A stretch of 64,000 nucleotides of DNA. It comes from Typhlomys cinereus (Eukaryota; Chordata; Mammalia; Rodentia; Platacanthomyidae). Shown here in pieces: positions 34,983 to 48,063 of this stretch. The position numbers were made by a program, and so were the translations under genes. The stretch is from the NCBI GenBank assembly GCA_023101885.1, contig JALPQD010000027.1:4779967-4843966 (forward strand), read 5' to 3'. The notes beneath the pieces are model-generated. The model searched no databases, had not been told where the DNA came from, and was given only the letters and a program-made list of their open reading frames with translations. How positions within the stretch are numbered: position 1 is the first letter of the stretch; each line of letters starts with the position of its first letter.

Positions 34983-37245
34983 CAAGCAAACTGACTTATT
35001 TTTATGATTTGAAGACCTGGATCATGTATTTCCATATGGCTAATCATCTTGAAAACGGGGAAGGGTAGATTATGGAAGACAAATTGGAATGTTTGGGCTT
35101 CATAAAGTCCAGGAATATAGAAAAAAAGGATATGATGGGGACATACTTAGAGAACAAAATCAATAGTCTTTGGTTATAGACAGGAGTTTAGAGTAAAGAG
35201 ATAAATATGCCAAATTTCAGTTCCAAACAAAATGATAATGATGGCATGATTAGTTCAGATGTAGAGCACTAATGGGGAACATTGAAGGGGAACAGCCAGG
35301 GAGAGACAAAGTCCTGAGCTCCTTTTGGAACCTATGCAGTTTGATGCAACAATCTCTTCCCTGGAATAATGACTACCTGATTTGTGGCAATTTATATAAC
35401 ATCACAACCTGAAAGAAAATGAAATGTAGCTCATTTTGCTAAACATCAAATAAGCTTGTATTTTTTAACTTTACACTGTCTTATTCTTCCCCAAGTTAAA
35501 TAATATATAGCATATGCACTTTCACTACTATTTATTTTAATAAGTACAACACAAATGTCCAGTATTCTTCATGTTTAACATTGTTACCAAAGATGAAAGC
35601 CTAATTTATTAAATTACAATTCATCTAAATAAATTGGAATTTATAACCTTTGAAAAAAATCATAGCACTTTTATTGGACAAGGAGATGATTTATTATGTA
35701 AGATATAATTAGGATAAATGACGGATATGATCTGGTACAATACTGTCACAGATGGTTGAAATCATCATGGGAAAAGCTTGAATTCAAGATCATCTATTAA
35801 GATTTCTTAAGATAATTTAGCTTCAAAGGAAATTAGTTAAATAGTAAATTAAAGCACTAAAGTTTTAACAAATTGGAATCACTAACTATGATTCTTGTCG
35901 AATCTGCTGCAAAACTAAAACTCCTTAACCAACAAAAGTCAAATCAATCTTTAAAAGACTTTCAAAAATGAGTTACTCAGAATTATGACTGCCTTGTGTC
36001 TATGAGGATTCTGACAGAACTCAATTCAGGCATGATTTCAGTGAAAATAATTTTTCCTCGAAACAAGACAATGATTTTTTATATTACTTTACAAGCAACA
36101 GCTTTATTTCAAGATCATACATTGAATTATATGGACAAAAGACAACCTGTTAACCTTTCTTCCTTGTATGTATTTGGAATAGTTAAACATTAATATGAAA
36201 ATAAGGAGGGAGATTGTTTTGGAAAGAAAACAGTGATACTTCAAAAAAAAAGTCTTCAAGTGTTATAAACGATAACAAAACATTAACCTACATAATCTAC
36301 ATTGTAGCATCTAAATAATCTACATGTAGAAATACATATGATACAAGCAATTTTCTCTTTAAACAGTATTTTGCTACCTGAAAAGTTGTAAATGCCAAAA
36401 AAAATAGCCCACAAATTCTATGATGCCAATTTTTACTGTCATTACTCCATCTAACATGGTTACATAAAATAATAAGAGGTGCCATTAAAGCACAATTAAA
36501 CATTCATATCTCATGCCAACCTGTGCACAAGCCTCATTTTGTTTAATTACCTACAGATTTTCAGGACCACCTGTTTTCAGAAGAGTTTTTCAATTTTAAG
36601 AGGTCAAAAGGAGGAGATTTCATCCAAATACCTTGTCTAGACTTCATTTCTTCCTGAAAAAGAATCTCTCAAGCATTCATGTGTTTGATTTCAATCTTGG
36701 CTGGCAGACATAGATTTTGACCAGATAGTTAAAAAGTATGAGCAAAAAAGTAAAAGAAAAGCAAATACCAATCAAATAACTAACAAAGTGATATTTTATA
36801 ACTGTAAATTTGTTTTACACATCTATAGAAATCTTCTGCCTGTCCTTCACAAAGTTAAATAAAGATTTCACTCATTATCCATTCATTATTTCCTACTGGC
36901 TAATATTCAGTCAGGAATAAATGAATTTTTATTAGAAACATTACATTAATTTTTAGAGACCTATATAAGTATGTGTGAAATGTTTCAAATTAAAGGAGAT
37001 GCAGCAGACTGTAATTTATATGAACTGACTTTGAGAGATCACTTCCTTTAGTTGACATCAAGAATTGATCTGTAGTGACTAGTAGATTTTAATTTTGGTT
37101 TGGTAATTTTTATTTCATGAGTACATTTTGAATTTCATTGACATTTAGGAAGTAAAATTTATAGACATTTATATGCTTGTTAAAGTACATATAATTTATT
37201 CCCACATTGCATAAAATTGATTTATCTCCTATGGAAATGCAGTGT
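34983..37245. other. AT-rich unique sequence
   Basis: 2.2 kb without recognised repeats, one of the longest repeat-free stretches here. No exon-like signal was identified by eye. Confidence 0.5.
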
Positions 37246-37249
37246 AGGA

Positions 37250-37440
37250 CAGCAGCAAAGACTGAGTCTTTAAAGCTGAACTGCTTGGACTTACCTCTAC
37301 CTAATATTATGATGTTCCCAAAATGATCTAGGGCAGGCTCCCTAGTTTCTTTCTCATTTAATTTCCTTGTCTATAAAGTCAAGATAAGAAAGCACTGGTT
37401 TGCTAAAATTGCTAAGGAGTTCGAAGACATGGAAGTTCTA
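37250..37440 (+). mobile_element. Possible MIR SINE
   Basis: aatttccttgtctataaagt (37360) followed by aagataagaaagca resembles the central MIR core, and the preceding part has MIR-like order. Highly diverged. Confidence 0.35.
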
Positions 37441-37759
37441 GATAATGGATAACATTTTGGGCAGAGGTAGGGAAATTTGTCATGAAGGAACTCAGAAAGA
37501 ACAATGTATTTTTTTTCTTCAAGTGGAATCAACAGGCCTTGGTGAGTTACTGAGATATGGTGATTTTTGGCTGACGGATGATGATAGGTTGCATTTCACA
37601 TACCCTTCTCATTGAAGATATAAATTGGTGGGAGAGTGCAGCTAACAACCACCCATAGGCATAATATCGATTAAAATCACTCATTTAGGGAAGACAAAAA
37701 TGGAGCTCAGCTTGCAGAACCAAAGCAGGGGAAAGACTCTGAAAATTGTTAAAAGTGTG
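37441..37759. other. Unrecognised sequence
   Basis: Nothing supported. Confidence 0.4.
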
Positions 37760-38240
37760 TGACTTTCTGTGTTAACTATAATAAAATACTTGAGAAAAAT
37801 ACTTTAAAGGAAGATTTAATTTTTCTTTAAAAGATGTTGATCCTTGATTTCAGTATCAAGTATATGCTTGGCCACATCATGGTGGAGAGCACTGAAGATG
37901 AACATCACAGTAAGAAGTGCATGGTGGAGCACAGATGTATGCTTTATGGCAAAAAAGAAAAAAAAAACAGAGAAAGAGCAAAGGGCAAGGGATAGAGTGG
38001 GAGTATCTTTTAAAGATGTGCCTTTAGGTCCTTCTTCCAACTAGTCTCTCTTTCTATTTCCATTACCTCCCAAGTAATGCAAGTGTATGAGCTGAGAGCC
38101 AAGACTTCAATAACTCCAGCTTTAAGGGACCTTCAAAATCCCAAGGATACCACCTCCAAAATATGTCTTAACAGAGCAAAAGATGGAGTGTGATGTCAGA
38201 GTGAGAGTGTAATCAAGTGTTCCACCATATGAAGAATACT
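37760..38240 (-). mobile_element. MaLR-like LTR (antisense)
   Basis: gttaactataataaaatact (37771), then an aaggaagatttaattttt block, then tccttcttccaactag (38029) and attacctcccaagtaatgc (38062) follow the antisense order of an MLT1-like LTR. No duplication was seen. Confidence 0.45.
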
Positions 38241-39055
38241 TTAAAATCTGCTATTACCAAGCTGAATCAAAATAGCAATATAAACTTTGCTAAAGGAGCA
38301 GTAACTAACCTGCAGAGGAAGAAATAAGCATTAAATATAATTATGACAAAATATTGCCAGGGCAAGCAGGGAAACCTTTGGAAATGCTTGCAGAAGTTGC
38401 CATAACAGTTAATACCATAAACCATGCATTTAATTCACATATGATTTCTTTTGCATAATCTTAACTATGAAAAAAATTATGTGTTGCATAAAACGGCAAA
38501 AATGTCTATCTGCATATATGTGGAATTTAGATTTCTGTGGCCATTGCACTTCTCTATGGGGGCTCAAGCTGCATGCATGTCTTCTTCAGCTGACTAAACT
38601 TTAGACAGATTCTGACTTCAGACCCCTGACCTCTGCTACAAAGCAAAACTGCAAACAATGACAAACCGTAATTCAGAACTCCAAAGACGCTACACTATTC
38701 TCCTGGAAGTGGACCAGCCAGAATTTGCTTTATAGAACTTGTCATTATGAATTCTTTCTTTGTCCCATGATCTGTAAATCTTTTAGAAGTCTCATTCCAT
38801 TATTTCCAACATAAAACCATCTTTCATAGTGTAATTGGTTGGGAAACATCCCCTTCCACCCCAAATGAAGAAATTGAGGCCTCCCTTGGGTGTGGAGAGG
38901 AAACATGTTTGAACACATAGGGATTGTAGTAATGTTTTCCTAAATTACAGCCTACTTTATAGGTAAACCGTTTGACAAGGATGGAGAGTGTGTAGGTGAG
39001 ATAATAGATTACAAGCAAGTTTCAGCCTTTCCGGATAGTTACAGCGTAGGTCAGT
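38241..39055. other. AT-rich unique sequence
   Basis: Nothing recognised. Confidence 0.45.
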
Positions 39056-40570
39056 GTAGTCACCGTGGTTCCCAGACATGACATATCTTTTATCACGCAG
39101 GTCTGGAGAGTTGTCAAACGCCAGGCACTTTAGACTCTGAATGCTAGAAGGGGAATAATTCCCTTCCTGTCACTTCTGGCAGGGAGGATGCCAGGAAGAA
39201 AGGGGAGGGACTATGATTCCTTCTATGCTACTTCTGGTGAACAGCAGTTTAACCGTTTTTCTGCTTCTTAATCAATAAGGAAGAGAGCATCCTTATCTCC
39301 CAGTCAGCAAAGGAGCTTAATTTCTGTGGACAATTTGTTTCAAGATGTACAAATTTATTTCATGCAAAGAAGAGAAAGTCTAGGTTTTCTTTGGATCAAG
39401 TTGTTGTATGACACTTTTTTCTGATGAGACAACATTCAAACACAGTTTCACTCCTACAGTGACATTCAGTGACAGAACAGGTAGCAAGGTAAGCGCAACT
39501 GGATGAACCAATGAGATTTATTTAAGTTACTTAAAGGACTATGAGTGAAGGTTACCTACAAGAGCAGGGACAATTCTAAGAAAACTCAGAGTCACAAAGT
39601 CTCCACCAATGTAGTTGAGACTCATGGTTTTTGCAACCTTGGAGTTCTCTGCACAACTACTTTTCCCCAGAGTCTCCTTTAGACTGCAGGAATGACCAAA
39701 GGAATCTTCATCCCGAACAGTTGTTTACTGCATTTTTTTAACCTTGGGGCGAACCTCACACCTCCTGAAACGTTTCAGGAACTTTCTGAGACATAATGAA
39801 CTGTTTAACTTTTAGAAGATCAGAGCCTTCCTTTAGAACAGCAAGATTCAAATAACTACCTGACATTCTCTTTGGATAGACTAGGAGCAAAATCTAAGAT
39901 GGCCGGCACACCATGAGCAAAACACAGCACAATAAAGGCAATTAGGAAACATAGAAGACCCAGGCTCTCAATCCAGAGTCTCCACAAGCTTAGCAACTGT
40001 CTGGTCTTGTTCTGCATATATTCTCTGTACAGCGTAAAATCAGTATGTTTGTTCACCTTATCTAATGCAGTTTTTTTCCTAAAGACACTAATACATTTAT
40101 AAATTGTATTTAAGTTGCACAACTTATGTTCCAATATTTTCCTGAATATTCACCAGTCCTGAAGCAATTCACCAGAGTGGGATCAGCAGGAGTTGAATCA
40201 GGCTGGGTCAGAGGGAATATTGGAAAAGCAAAAAACAATAAGCAGGGGAATAACATTGTGCAGACAGATGACATCATATACATTGCAACATAGGCTATAG
40301 CTACAGCCATGGTCAACAATAGTTGGGTACCACCAACAATATGGCCTGTTAATCTTTAAACATAGTTAGTATGTCTTAGTGACCTCAAATGAGCAGAGCA
40401 GGAAGAGATATGTAGAAAACACCTTGCCCTCTGACTGGTTTCAAGGTAGGACGAGAGCCACCCTCACCCCTTTCTGGAAGGCCAGCAGTTCTCTACTGTT
40501 GGCACAGGAGATCATCTGCTACCACTGGCTGCCATGAACGTCTCATCAACACCTCAAGAAACTAGACCTT
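39056..40570 (-). other. Anonymous block with membrane-like open frames
   Basis: Less AT-rich than its flanks. On the minus strand an open frame at 40319-40110 starts with about 40 mostly hydrophobic residues. A second, at 40134-39856, is in a different frame and has a hydrophobic stretch at about residues 57-76 (LGLLCFLIAFIVLCF). They overlap by 25 bases. This might be an ERV env or other membrane-protein relic with a frameshift, or chance. No family was recognised. Confidence 0.3.
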
Positions 40571-40673
40571 AGGCTTCAGTGTTTCCTACACCCGTTGCCT
40601 CTGAAGGACTTGGTTTTTGGTTAATCTTCTTTCATGCAACAGAACATATAGCCTATAAATGGACTTATAACAC

Positions 40674-40999
40674 TTTCTGGTTTTATTTTATTTATTTTTT
40701 GTCTGTATCTGTTTGTGCTTGTGTGTGTCTCTGTGTGTCTGTGTGTGTGTATGTCTGTGTGAATCAGAAGAAACTGGGTGGAGGTCCAAGGGTGACTTTG
40801 GGAATCACCCTGGATTGTTCTACATCCTCTTTGCTTTTCTCTGGAGTTTCCCAGATTCTGCCTTCTGGGGCCAAAAGTGCAGGGCACCACCATTTCTGCT
40901 TGTTTTTTTATATGGAATCTGGGTTCCAAACTCAGGACTTTCTGCTTTTGAAACAGAGGCTTAACCCCTAAGACATCTCTGCAGCTGTTTCTGGTTTTA
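40674..40999 (-). mobile_element. ID-headed SINE, intermediate age, with 12-bp duplication
   Basis: Element 40686-40987 lies on the minus strand, with a (TG)n tail at 40708-40760 and head at about 40975. The perfect direct repeat tttctggtttta is at 40674-40685 and 40988-40999. Its body shares cagaggcttaacccctaaga with the first copy and most CpGs are lost. It belongs to an older subfamily than the copy at 2407. Confidence 0.85.
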
Positions 41000-41379
41000 A
41001 TGTGAAGTCCTCTCTTAACTTTTTCTCTTGTTCCCTTCTTTGTTTGGTCATTATTCACAGAAGAGACTTCTCAGGAATTTGTGTGTAGGTGGTATTTATT
41101 GATATTGCATTCACTCCTCAACTCATTTACACTCTATTTCCATTGTTTTCTAATGGAAAAAAAGTGCACATATTTATGGTATATTACATGATGCTTTGAC
41201 CTGTCACTTCCAATATAATTTTATATTTTAGACCATTATTTTTAATAGACATCTGTGTTTTTTGATGGAGCAAATGCTTTCAATAGGGTACCTTATTAAT
41301 TTCTTCACCATTTTCTTTCTATTTGTTCATTGTGTCTAAAAATGACAAGATGATTTTTGTAGTTTCTCAAGCTAGAAAC
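41000..41379. other. AT-rich sequence
   Basis: Nothing recognised. Confidence 0.4.
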
Positions 41380-41698
41380 TTTGAGATTTGCCCTATTATT
41401 TCATACTATCCTCTCGAATTCACTCCACTGTGGCTGTTTCAATATAAGTTTTAAAATTCAGTTTCTCTCCATCTCCAATATTTAATTCCAGTGCAGACTT
41501 CTCCAGATGCAGTTGTCTTGCCATCTCTGAATCAATTCTATCAATTTTCACGTCAGGGAGCACATTTATTTTTAAAATTTAAATGTCATCATTTTATTTC
41601 TCAACATCACAGTCTTCCAATGGCTCCTCATTTGGATTTAGAAAAATTATATCCTGTTGCGGCCTACAAAACATTGCCTATACCCTAAGTCTTAGGAA
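41380..41698 (+). mobile_element. L2 LINE relic (left part)
   Basis: cttccaatggctcctcattt (41612) followed by ggatttagaaaaattata and cggcctacaaaacattgcc is a clear L2 segment. Non-coding relic. Confidence 0.6.
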
Positions 41699-41808
41699 TT
41701 GCAAGTTATTTCTCTAGTCTCTTTTTTTCTTTGGTTGTTGTTGTTCGTGTGGTTCTGGGGACCTGTTCATGTTGAGGAACACTCTACCAATGAACTATAC
41801 TCACAGTT
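41699..41808 (-). mobile_element. SINE fragment inside L2
   Basis: A T-rich start (41719-41750), then tctaccaatgaactatactc, the antisense A-box pattern of a tRNA-type SINE. It splits the L2. Confidence 0.45.
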
Positions 41809-41942
41809 TCCAATTTTATTTCAGTTCCCTCTGCTCACTTTGTGCCAACCACTCATTTTTAAAATTTTGATCTTTGATGTTAAGCAGATTGCCCTTACAT
41901 CTCTCTTCAATGAATCAAAAGAATTCGTTTTCAGTCTCACAT
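41809..41942 (+). mobile_element. L2 LINE relic (right part)
   Basis: ttccctctgctcactttgtg (41825) and the following sequence continue the L2 order seen at 41380-41698. Confidence 0.5.
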
Positions 41943-43860
41943 GTTAGTTTGATCAATTATATTTAAACTAATACTCCCATAACAACTAGCCTAGAGCCAT
42001 TATTTTAAAATATTATGTCTCATGATTTGTAATTGTTTCATTTCTCTTTTATAACTGAGCCATCATGAAATTTGGGATGGTACCTCTCCACACATCCCAT
42101 ACTTAACTAACAGGTGGGAGATGTTCAAAGCATTTATTAGCCAAGTGATTGCTGTTGTGGGAAGCACACTTCCAGTTCTGTGAGAATGAATGTTCATTAT
42201 AATTCTAACAAGAAATTACTATGAGAAAATAAACATCTTTTTTAAAAGTAGTGCTTGCTGTTAGTGTTTTTCAATAATCATGTCATGTAATATTAAATGC
42301 ATTTTTATAAAATTACTTTCAATAAATTTAAGTGCACAAGTAATAGAATGAGTTTAACTGCTGTCATACTTACAATAGTAAGGTTTTAACTATATATTTA
42401 GTGCTCTTTTGGGATTTGCATTTACAGATGTTGTTATTCAGGTTGCTATTCAAATGGCAAATTCTTTGAGGTTGTGAACAATCAGGAGTGTGGAACTGTA
42501 GCTACTTGACTCCAGGAAGAAACACCTTTACCTCAATTAAGCAATTATGAAAGTATTCCCCTGGAAAATAAAAGCAGATGCTCAAGAGCATAAATTGGTA
42601 ATCAGAACAGATTTCTTGTAAAACATATGTATAAGTGTGTTTATACATCCTTAGATATGCAAATAAACATCACACTACTAAATAATTTAGTCATGTCTGG
42701 AAATGTGTTCTATTAAGAACTCAGCATTTTATATTCTGTGACTGATGTCTAGTGTTATAATTATTTGTTTTATTTGGATGACTATTTTCTTTATCTTGTA
42801 CATGACTGAGGGGATAGGTTTTTTATGCTTACAGAAAAGTATGGCTCTGTACAATAAAAACTTATGTGACTGACCAAAATATTACTTTTGTTTGAAATTT
42901 CATCTCCAGTGTTTGTAATATGGTCCAGCAAAAACTGATGAGTCAGAATTAAAAAAAAACATTTGTTATTAGTTTTATTGTTGCCTATTAAAGCAAGTAA
43001 TATTCCCAAATTAGTTTTTCAGTTCTTAAATGGGCTGAAACCATGTTTCTGAACTCAAAATGCATAAATATCCTATTCTGTGCATATCTTCACCTAACCC
43101 ATAGGTATGAATGAGATACTCACTTTTCTGCACTCCCTAATGATGTAGATGGACATATATAATATATATAAATGCAACTATATAGTTGCATTTAACTCTT
43201 CATTTATTTCATGAGACTCATCACCAGAAAGAATATCTTTCTCCAATATTTTCTGGTACACAAAAGCAGACAGCAATTGAGATACTTAAATTTAATGATG
43301 GATGAATAATATTTCTGCAAAGATGATTCATAAATTATTATATTTTTAAATTGACAGGTAAAATTGTATTTATTGTGTGTAGCATGAAATTTTGGAACAT
43401 TTATCATATATATATTTACATATGCAGTAATATTTACCTTTGTTTATTACCTTTAAAATTACCTTTGAAATTCATATTATATTCTTCAATTTCCTCATCA
43501 TTGCATAGTAATTTATACATTTGCAACTTCACTATGTAAAAAATTGAAATTCGCAAACTCTCCATGCATATGATTAAATAGTTTACATAAGATTTTCAAG
43601 GTTTGAAATATTTTTGGAAAGGCAAATGAAATATAAGCATTTGGTAGACAGACATAACAAATGCACCTATACATATGTATATATGCATATTTGGTAATGT
43701 TTTTAAAAAGTGTGAAGAAGAGTATAGTGAAAAGGGCATTTTAAATGTATGCATAAATTACACAGTAAAAATTGATCAGAGATAATTAAATCATTAACAC
43801 TCAAGAATATTAATAATATGTATTAAGTAGTACTTATGGAAAGATGTATTGAGTTCAAGC
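41943..43860. other. AT-rich unique sequence
   Basis: About 1.9 kb without recognised repeats. It contains a 26-bp palindrome at 43169-43194. Confidence 0.5.
43169..43194. repeat. 26-bp perfect palindrome
   Basis: taaatgcaactat|atagttgcattta is self-complementary over 26 bases without a spacer, and is preceded by TA-rich DNA. Confidence 0.9.
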
Positions 43861-44530
43861 TTTACCCTGCTGTAAGTTAGACCATATCATGCACGGTAAC
43901 ATTGACTTTTCAGGTTGTAACTTAGAAATTCGTTTTTCAAGTTCTATTTGGAAGAGGAATCTGTATGTGGGGGCATGTGTGATGGGACCATCTGTCCAAT
44001 AACACCCATGCAGCCCAGAATTATGAATGACTTTTTCCTGGGAATAGAAAAGGCACCACCTAATGAAGAAATTTGGGTTAATTGACAATCTAGAGCATTT
44101 CCAAAGCATATTAGGAAAATCAGTCCCCAGGCTTGAAGAACACACTAGAGAAAGCAAATTGTGCAATTCTCTCATCTGTGCCCCATAAAAAGAAAGACAC
44201 CTAACACTGTTATGGTGATGGTTCCCACCAGCCGTCAGCTGATCACCTGGTATGGGTATAAAGGAACTGACAGGGAGACAATTCTCAACTGATCCAGAGG
44301 CTTCAGCTTGATTCAGTCCCTCTTTTGGACTCAGCCTTCTATTGTCTGCCTATCCACCTGCTTGCTCACCTGAACTTGCCATCCGTCTGCCCATTCATTC
44401 ATCTGGACCGGGTCCCACCCTTTCTCCTCTGAGACCTAACTCCAGCCCTGCATCTGGACTCTACAACAGACACTCATTTCACATATCTGAATATGTTGGA
44501 ATTGACAGTTACAAATGTCATGAATGCAAT
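43861..44530. other. Less AT-rich block, possible LTR
   Basis: The stretch at 44210-44520 has an LTR-like look (gggtataaaggaactgac at 44256, then C/T-rich sequence). No polyadenylation signal pair, ends or duplication were found. Confidence 0.3.
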
Positions 44531-44753
44531 GTGTCAAAACATATGTTAAAACAAAGATACATGCTTTTATCGTTCCAAAATGTCAGAATTTACTGAAGAA
44601 TGATGAATCCACAAGGTACAATGGTTTTGTTGGCAGCAATAGCTCTATTTCCTGATAAGAACTTGTGTTAGCCTACAGCTTCTTTTATTCCAATCTCAAT
44701 TCTTAATACTAATGCCAATATACAGATCACATATTCCATATTGAATACTAAAT

Positions 44754-44758
44754 CTATC

Positions 44759-44816
<58 letters not shown>
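44754..44816. repeat. (CTAT)n microsatellite
   Basis: About 14 near-perfect CTAT units. Confidence 0.95.
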
Positions 44817-45830
44817 AAATGAATGGCTGCAAAGGGTGAGAGAGGAGTTCATGGAGTTCGAAGAGGCTGCACAGAGATAGAGCAGGAAAGCACAAAGAGA
44901 GATGATAGAAGGGTGAGATTGTGAAGACTGTGGGCTGCATCTGAATAAACTGGAAGACAAATGAACTACAGGTACAGATGAACAAATTGGTAAATAGATA
45001 AATAGAAATTTAAACAGTTCTTGTGAATATAGGTGCAAGTTATTAAATATTTAATATATGACATTTTAGTTTTAAAAAGTGAATACTTTAAATCTTGAAG
45101 AAAACACATTATATTATAATCAAAATCTTAGTTTCCAGAAAGTCTAATTATTTAAATTGCAACAATCAGAATTATGACTTTAAAAGATACATGTCATCTA
45201 CAAACTGAAGAAGATATTATTATCAGAGCATGTTTACCTGAATGACTCTAATCTTCAGAAAAATTCAATTTGACTTTTTAGATAAAATTCCAGTAGTCAG
45301 TGTTAGAGCATTCTTTTGTATCACACAATGACTGAAAAGTATAAATGGATATTCAACAAGAAATCAATTGAGAGAAAAATTGTATGAAATTGGTTGTGCC
45401 ATTTTAAAACTTCCAAGAGGAAGGCAAAATAATTTGTTTTTTCTAGACAATGTCAGCTACTGCTTTGAAGGAGTAATAGTAAAACAGGAAACAATTCTGG
45501 CTGCTTTAATTGTTGGACAATTGTCATTTGTATAGTCTGTTTCCAGCTGCTATTACTGAATGCTTATTGCTCAAATGCCTCCTGATCATTCAACCATGCG
45601 AAAGCACAAGAGGTTACTAAGTTTCAATTTGATTTCTATGACTTTGATTGGAGTTATTCTTGCATGAATTTTTATAAAACATATGGGAATATATTAGCAG
45701 AAAGGTTCTGTAAAATTGAAAACATCATTATCAGATAAATGTCAGACATGAACTTCAATAGACCTGTAGTAAGATGAAAAAGATTAATTATGACTTAAAA
45801 GTCAAAGATCATGTCTTAATAAATTAAATA
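44817..45830. other. AT-rich unique sequence
   Basis: Nothing recognised. Confidence 0.5.
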
Positions 45831-45831
45831 T

Positions 45832-45948
45832 TGTTTTGGGTCAAGGTCTCACTCTGTATCTAAGAGTAACTTAAAAATTTCAGCAATAATCTTGCCTCAG
45901 CTTCCTTTGTCCTTAGATTTACAGGACTAACCACCAAGTCTGGTTGTC
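45832..45948 (-). mobile_element. B1 SINE (antisense)
   Basis: ggtcaaggtctcactctgta (45840) followed by cttgcctcagcttcctttg and ccaccaagtctggttgtc is an antisense B1. Confidence 0.6.
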
Positions 45949-46129
45949 AGTCTAATTTTAAAATGTAGACTTTAGAAAAAAAAGCATGTTCCTTGGTTTC
46001 CAAATTACATTTCTAAGAAATATACATCTCTCCTCTCTCATCCTCATAGTTCTTGTATACCAAATGAAATGTCAGAGTGGACTTTATTGATTTAGGAGAA
46101 AACACTAGGTAATTGATAGCATTCCATGA

Positions 46130-46376
46130 AGATTATATTTTGGCATATAGCCATACAAAGGTAGGTGGGTACCATATGCCTGTGGAAGTCTAACAGTGGC
46201 ATCAGGAATCATATGGATTGTCGTTTTCCTTATTATTTTGCTCTGGGTTTTCCCCGGCTCTGACTTCTAGGGCCAGAATTGTAGGCTGCTGCCTTTTTTT
46301 GTGGGATCTGGGGTTCTGAACTCAGTTTTTCTTGAGGCAAATTTAACCTCTAAGGCATTTCCTCAGCCTGGCTTTC
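46130..46376 (-). mobile_element. ID-headed SINE, oldest copy
   Basis: ggccagaattgtaggctgct (46271), a gggatctggggttctgaact block (46304), then a degraded head (catttcctcagcctgg). Same family as 40686-40987 but more diverged and without a clear tail. Confidence 0.55.
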
Positions 46377-46559
46377 TAATTTTATATCACTTTTTTCCAT
46401 GTGAGACTTTAACATATGGAATAGTGCTACTCACACTTGTTCTTCTGAAGTGTATATACACAGTGGAATGACAACATCTGACTATTAACGTAGCACTTAG
46501 ATTTTTCAATTCTTAGGATAAAAACCCATTTTTAAGAATGAAATATGTTATTACCTATA

Positions 46560-46656
46560 AGTTGCATTAAAAAATAAGCCTCTTGAATTTCTCACATGTT
46601 GCTAAAATTTTAAATCTTTTTTTTTTATTTATTCAATTGTGCGTGTGTGCACATGT

Positions 46657-46695
<39 letters not shown>

Positions 46696-47585
46696 ACCAC
46701 GGGCGAATTCGGGAACCACCATGGATCGCCTCCACCTCCTCCTTGTTTTACTCTGCCCCAGGATTCACAGGCTCCGCCCTACCAGGACCAGAAACGCAGG
46801 CCGCCCCCTGCTTCCACTTGGCGTCTATACGTGGGGTCTAGGATCTGAAATCAGGACCTTCTGCCTGCAAGGCAGAGGCTCAACCCCTGAGCTACGTCTC
46901 CAGCCCCTAAAATTTTAAATCTTTTGTTCAAACTTTTCCCAATTCTTCACACATAGCTCAACCATTGGTAACTAACCATTTTAACCTTCACTACCACAAG
47001 ATCAATTTTTTCTAGATATTTATATGTAAATGAGTTCTTGCAATACTTGTCTTCTTATGTCTGACTTAATTCACAAAATATCTTTTAAAACTAATTTTAT
47101 TTCATTCTTATTCTTTTACAATTTCATACATGTAGACAATACATTTTGATAATAGAATTTCTTCCTTATCCTACCCCTGGACATTTCTCTAGCATGTACA
47201 CCTCCTGCCTTTATGTCCTAGCTCTTTTTTTTTAATGATTGGACAATGTAAAATAACATGTAAGCAATAAAAGAAAATACATTTAGGATGTAGATTATTA
47301 TGATTGAGCAATTCCACATGACTAAGAACACATAATAAAGCTGAAGAACAGCAGTTTTGTCCATCTTTTATGAGACTAAGTTCATGATGGGAGCACATAG
47401 TGTCCTGGTCCGTGGTTCATCCACTTCCCAAATTATGTGATCCCTTCTTTTCTGAATGGATGGATAGTATCCTGTTTTGTATTTATAGCGTGTTTTCTTT
47501 ATCTGATTATCTATTGATGATCATTTGAATCACTTCTATATTTTGGTTTTTAACTAATATATTGACCATGGGAGTTCAGTAGTCT
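46560..47585 (-). mobile_element. Antisense old L1 3' region, interrupted
   Basis: Old L1 3' sequence on the minus strand (ccacaagatcaattttttct, then gaatggatggatagtatcct at 47454). It is split by the SINE at 46602-46925. A segment at about 47085-47440 resembles the 3' UTR of a younger L1 (tttcatacatgtagacaata at 47124) in the same orientation. Confidence 0.55.
46602..46925 (-). mobile_element. Young ID-headed SINE with 19-bp duplication
   Basis: Element 46621-46906 lies on the minus strand with a (GT)n tail (46639-46692). The perfect direct repeat ctaaaattttaaatctttt is at 46602-46620 and 46907-46925. The body keeps CpGs and is nearly identical in order to the copies at 2407 and 57487. It sits inside an antisense L1. 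Confidence 0.92.
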
Positions 47586-47621
47586 TTTTGACGATCATTT
47601 TTAATTTTCTTCTGTATATAT

Positions 47622-47772
47622 GTCAAAAAAGACAGAAGATGACATATGTTGAGAGGATATGGAGAAATGAGAATGCTATCTTGTGCTTTGGGAAATATAA
47701 ATAAGTACTTATGAAAAGCAACAAAGAAATTCCTCAAACTTCAAATACAAACCTATCATGTGAGATTTCTAA
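47622..47772 (+). mobile_element. L1 ORF2 segment, inverted relative to neighbour
   Basis: agacagaagatgacatatgt (47630), atatggagaaatgagaatgc and cctcaaacttcaaata follow the L1 ORF2 order just upstream of the part at 46560-47585, but on the opposite strand. This is the arrangement produced by twin priming. Confidence 0.55.
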
Positions 47773-48009
47773 ACCATTTTCATGAGTTTAACTTCTTAAT
47801 CTTGTATCTGATTATCTTCCCATAATTAAACTACTTCCTCATTCCTATGGAGATTCTCTTAACCTTAGCATCTGTGAAAGATTAACAGTCTCAGAAAGTG
47901 TTAATCTGCCTTGATTTCTAAAATCAGTTGTTATTGTTTTCCGTTTTGGTCCCTCTTATGATTATCCCAGCAAAAACATTTTTAAAGTTTGAAACATGGT
48001 GGATGGTTC
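47773..48009. other. AT-rich sequence
   Basis: Nothing recognised. Confidence 0.4.
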
Positions 48010-48026
48010 TTGTTAAGATTTGTCAA

Positions 48027-48027
<1 letters not shown>

Positions 48028-48063
<36 letters not shown>

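Noticed and set aside
44754..44816. CRISPR-like regular repeat
   Set aside because: It is a pure tetranucleotide microsatellite without spacers, in mammalian DNA.
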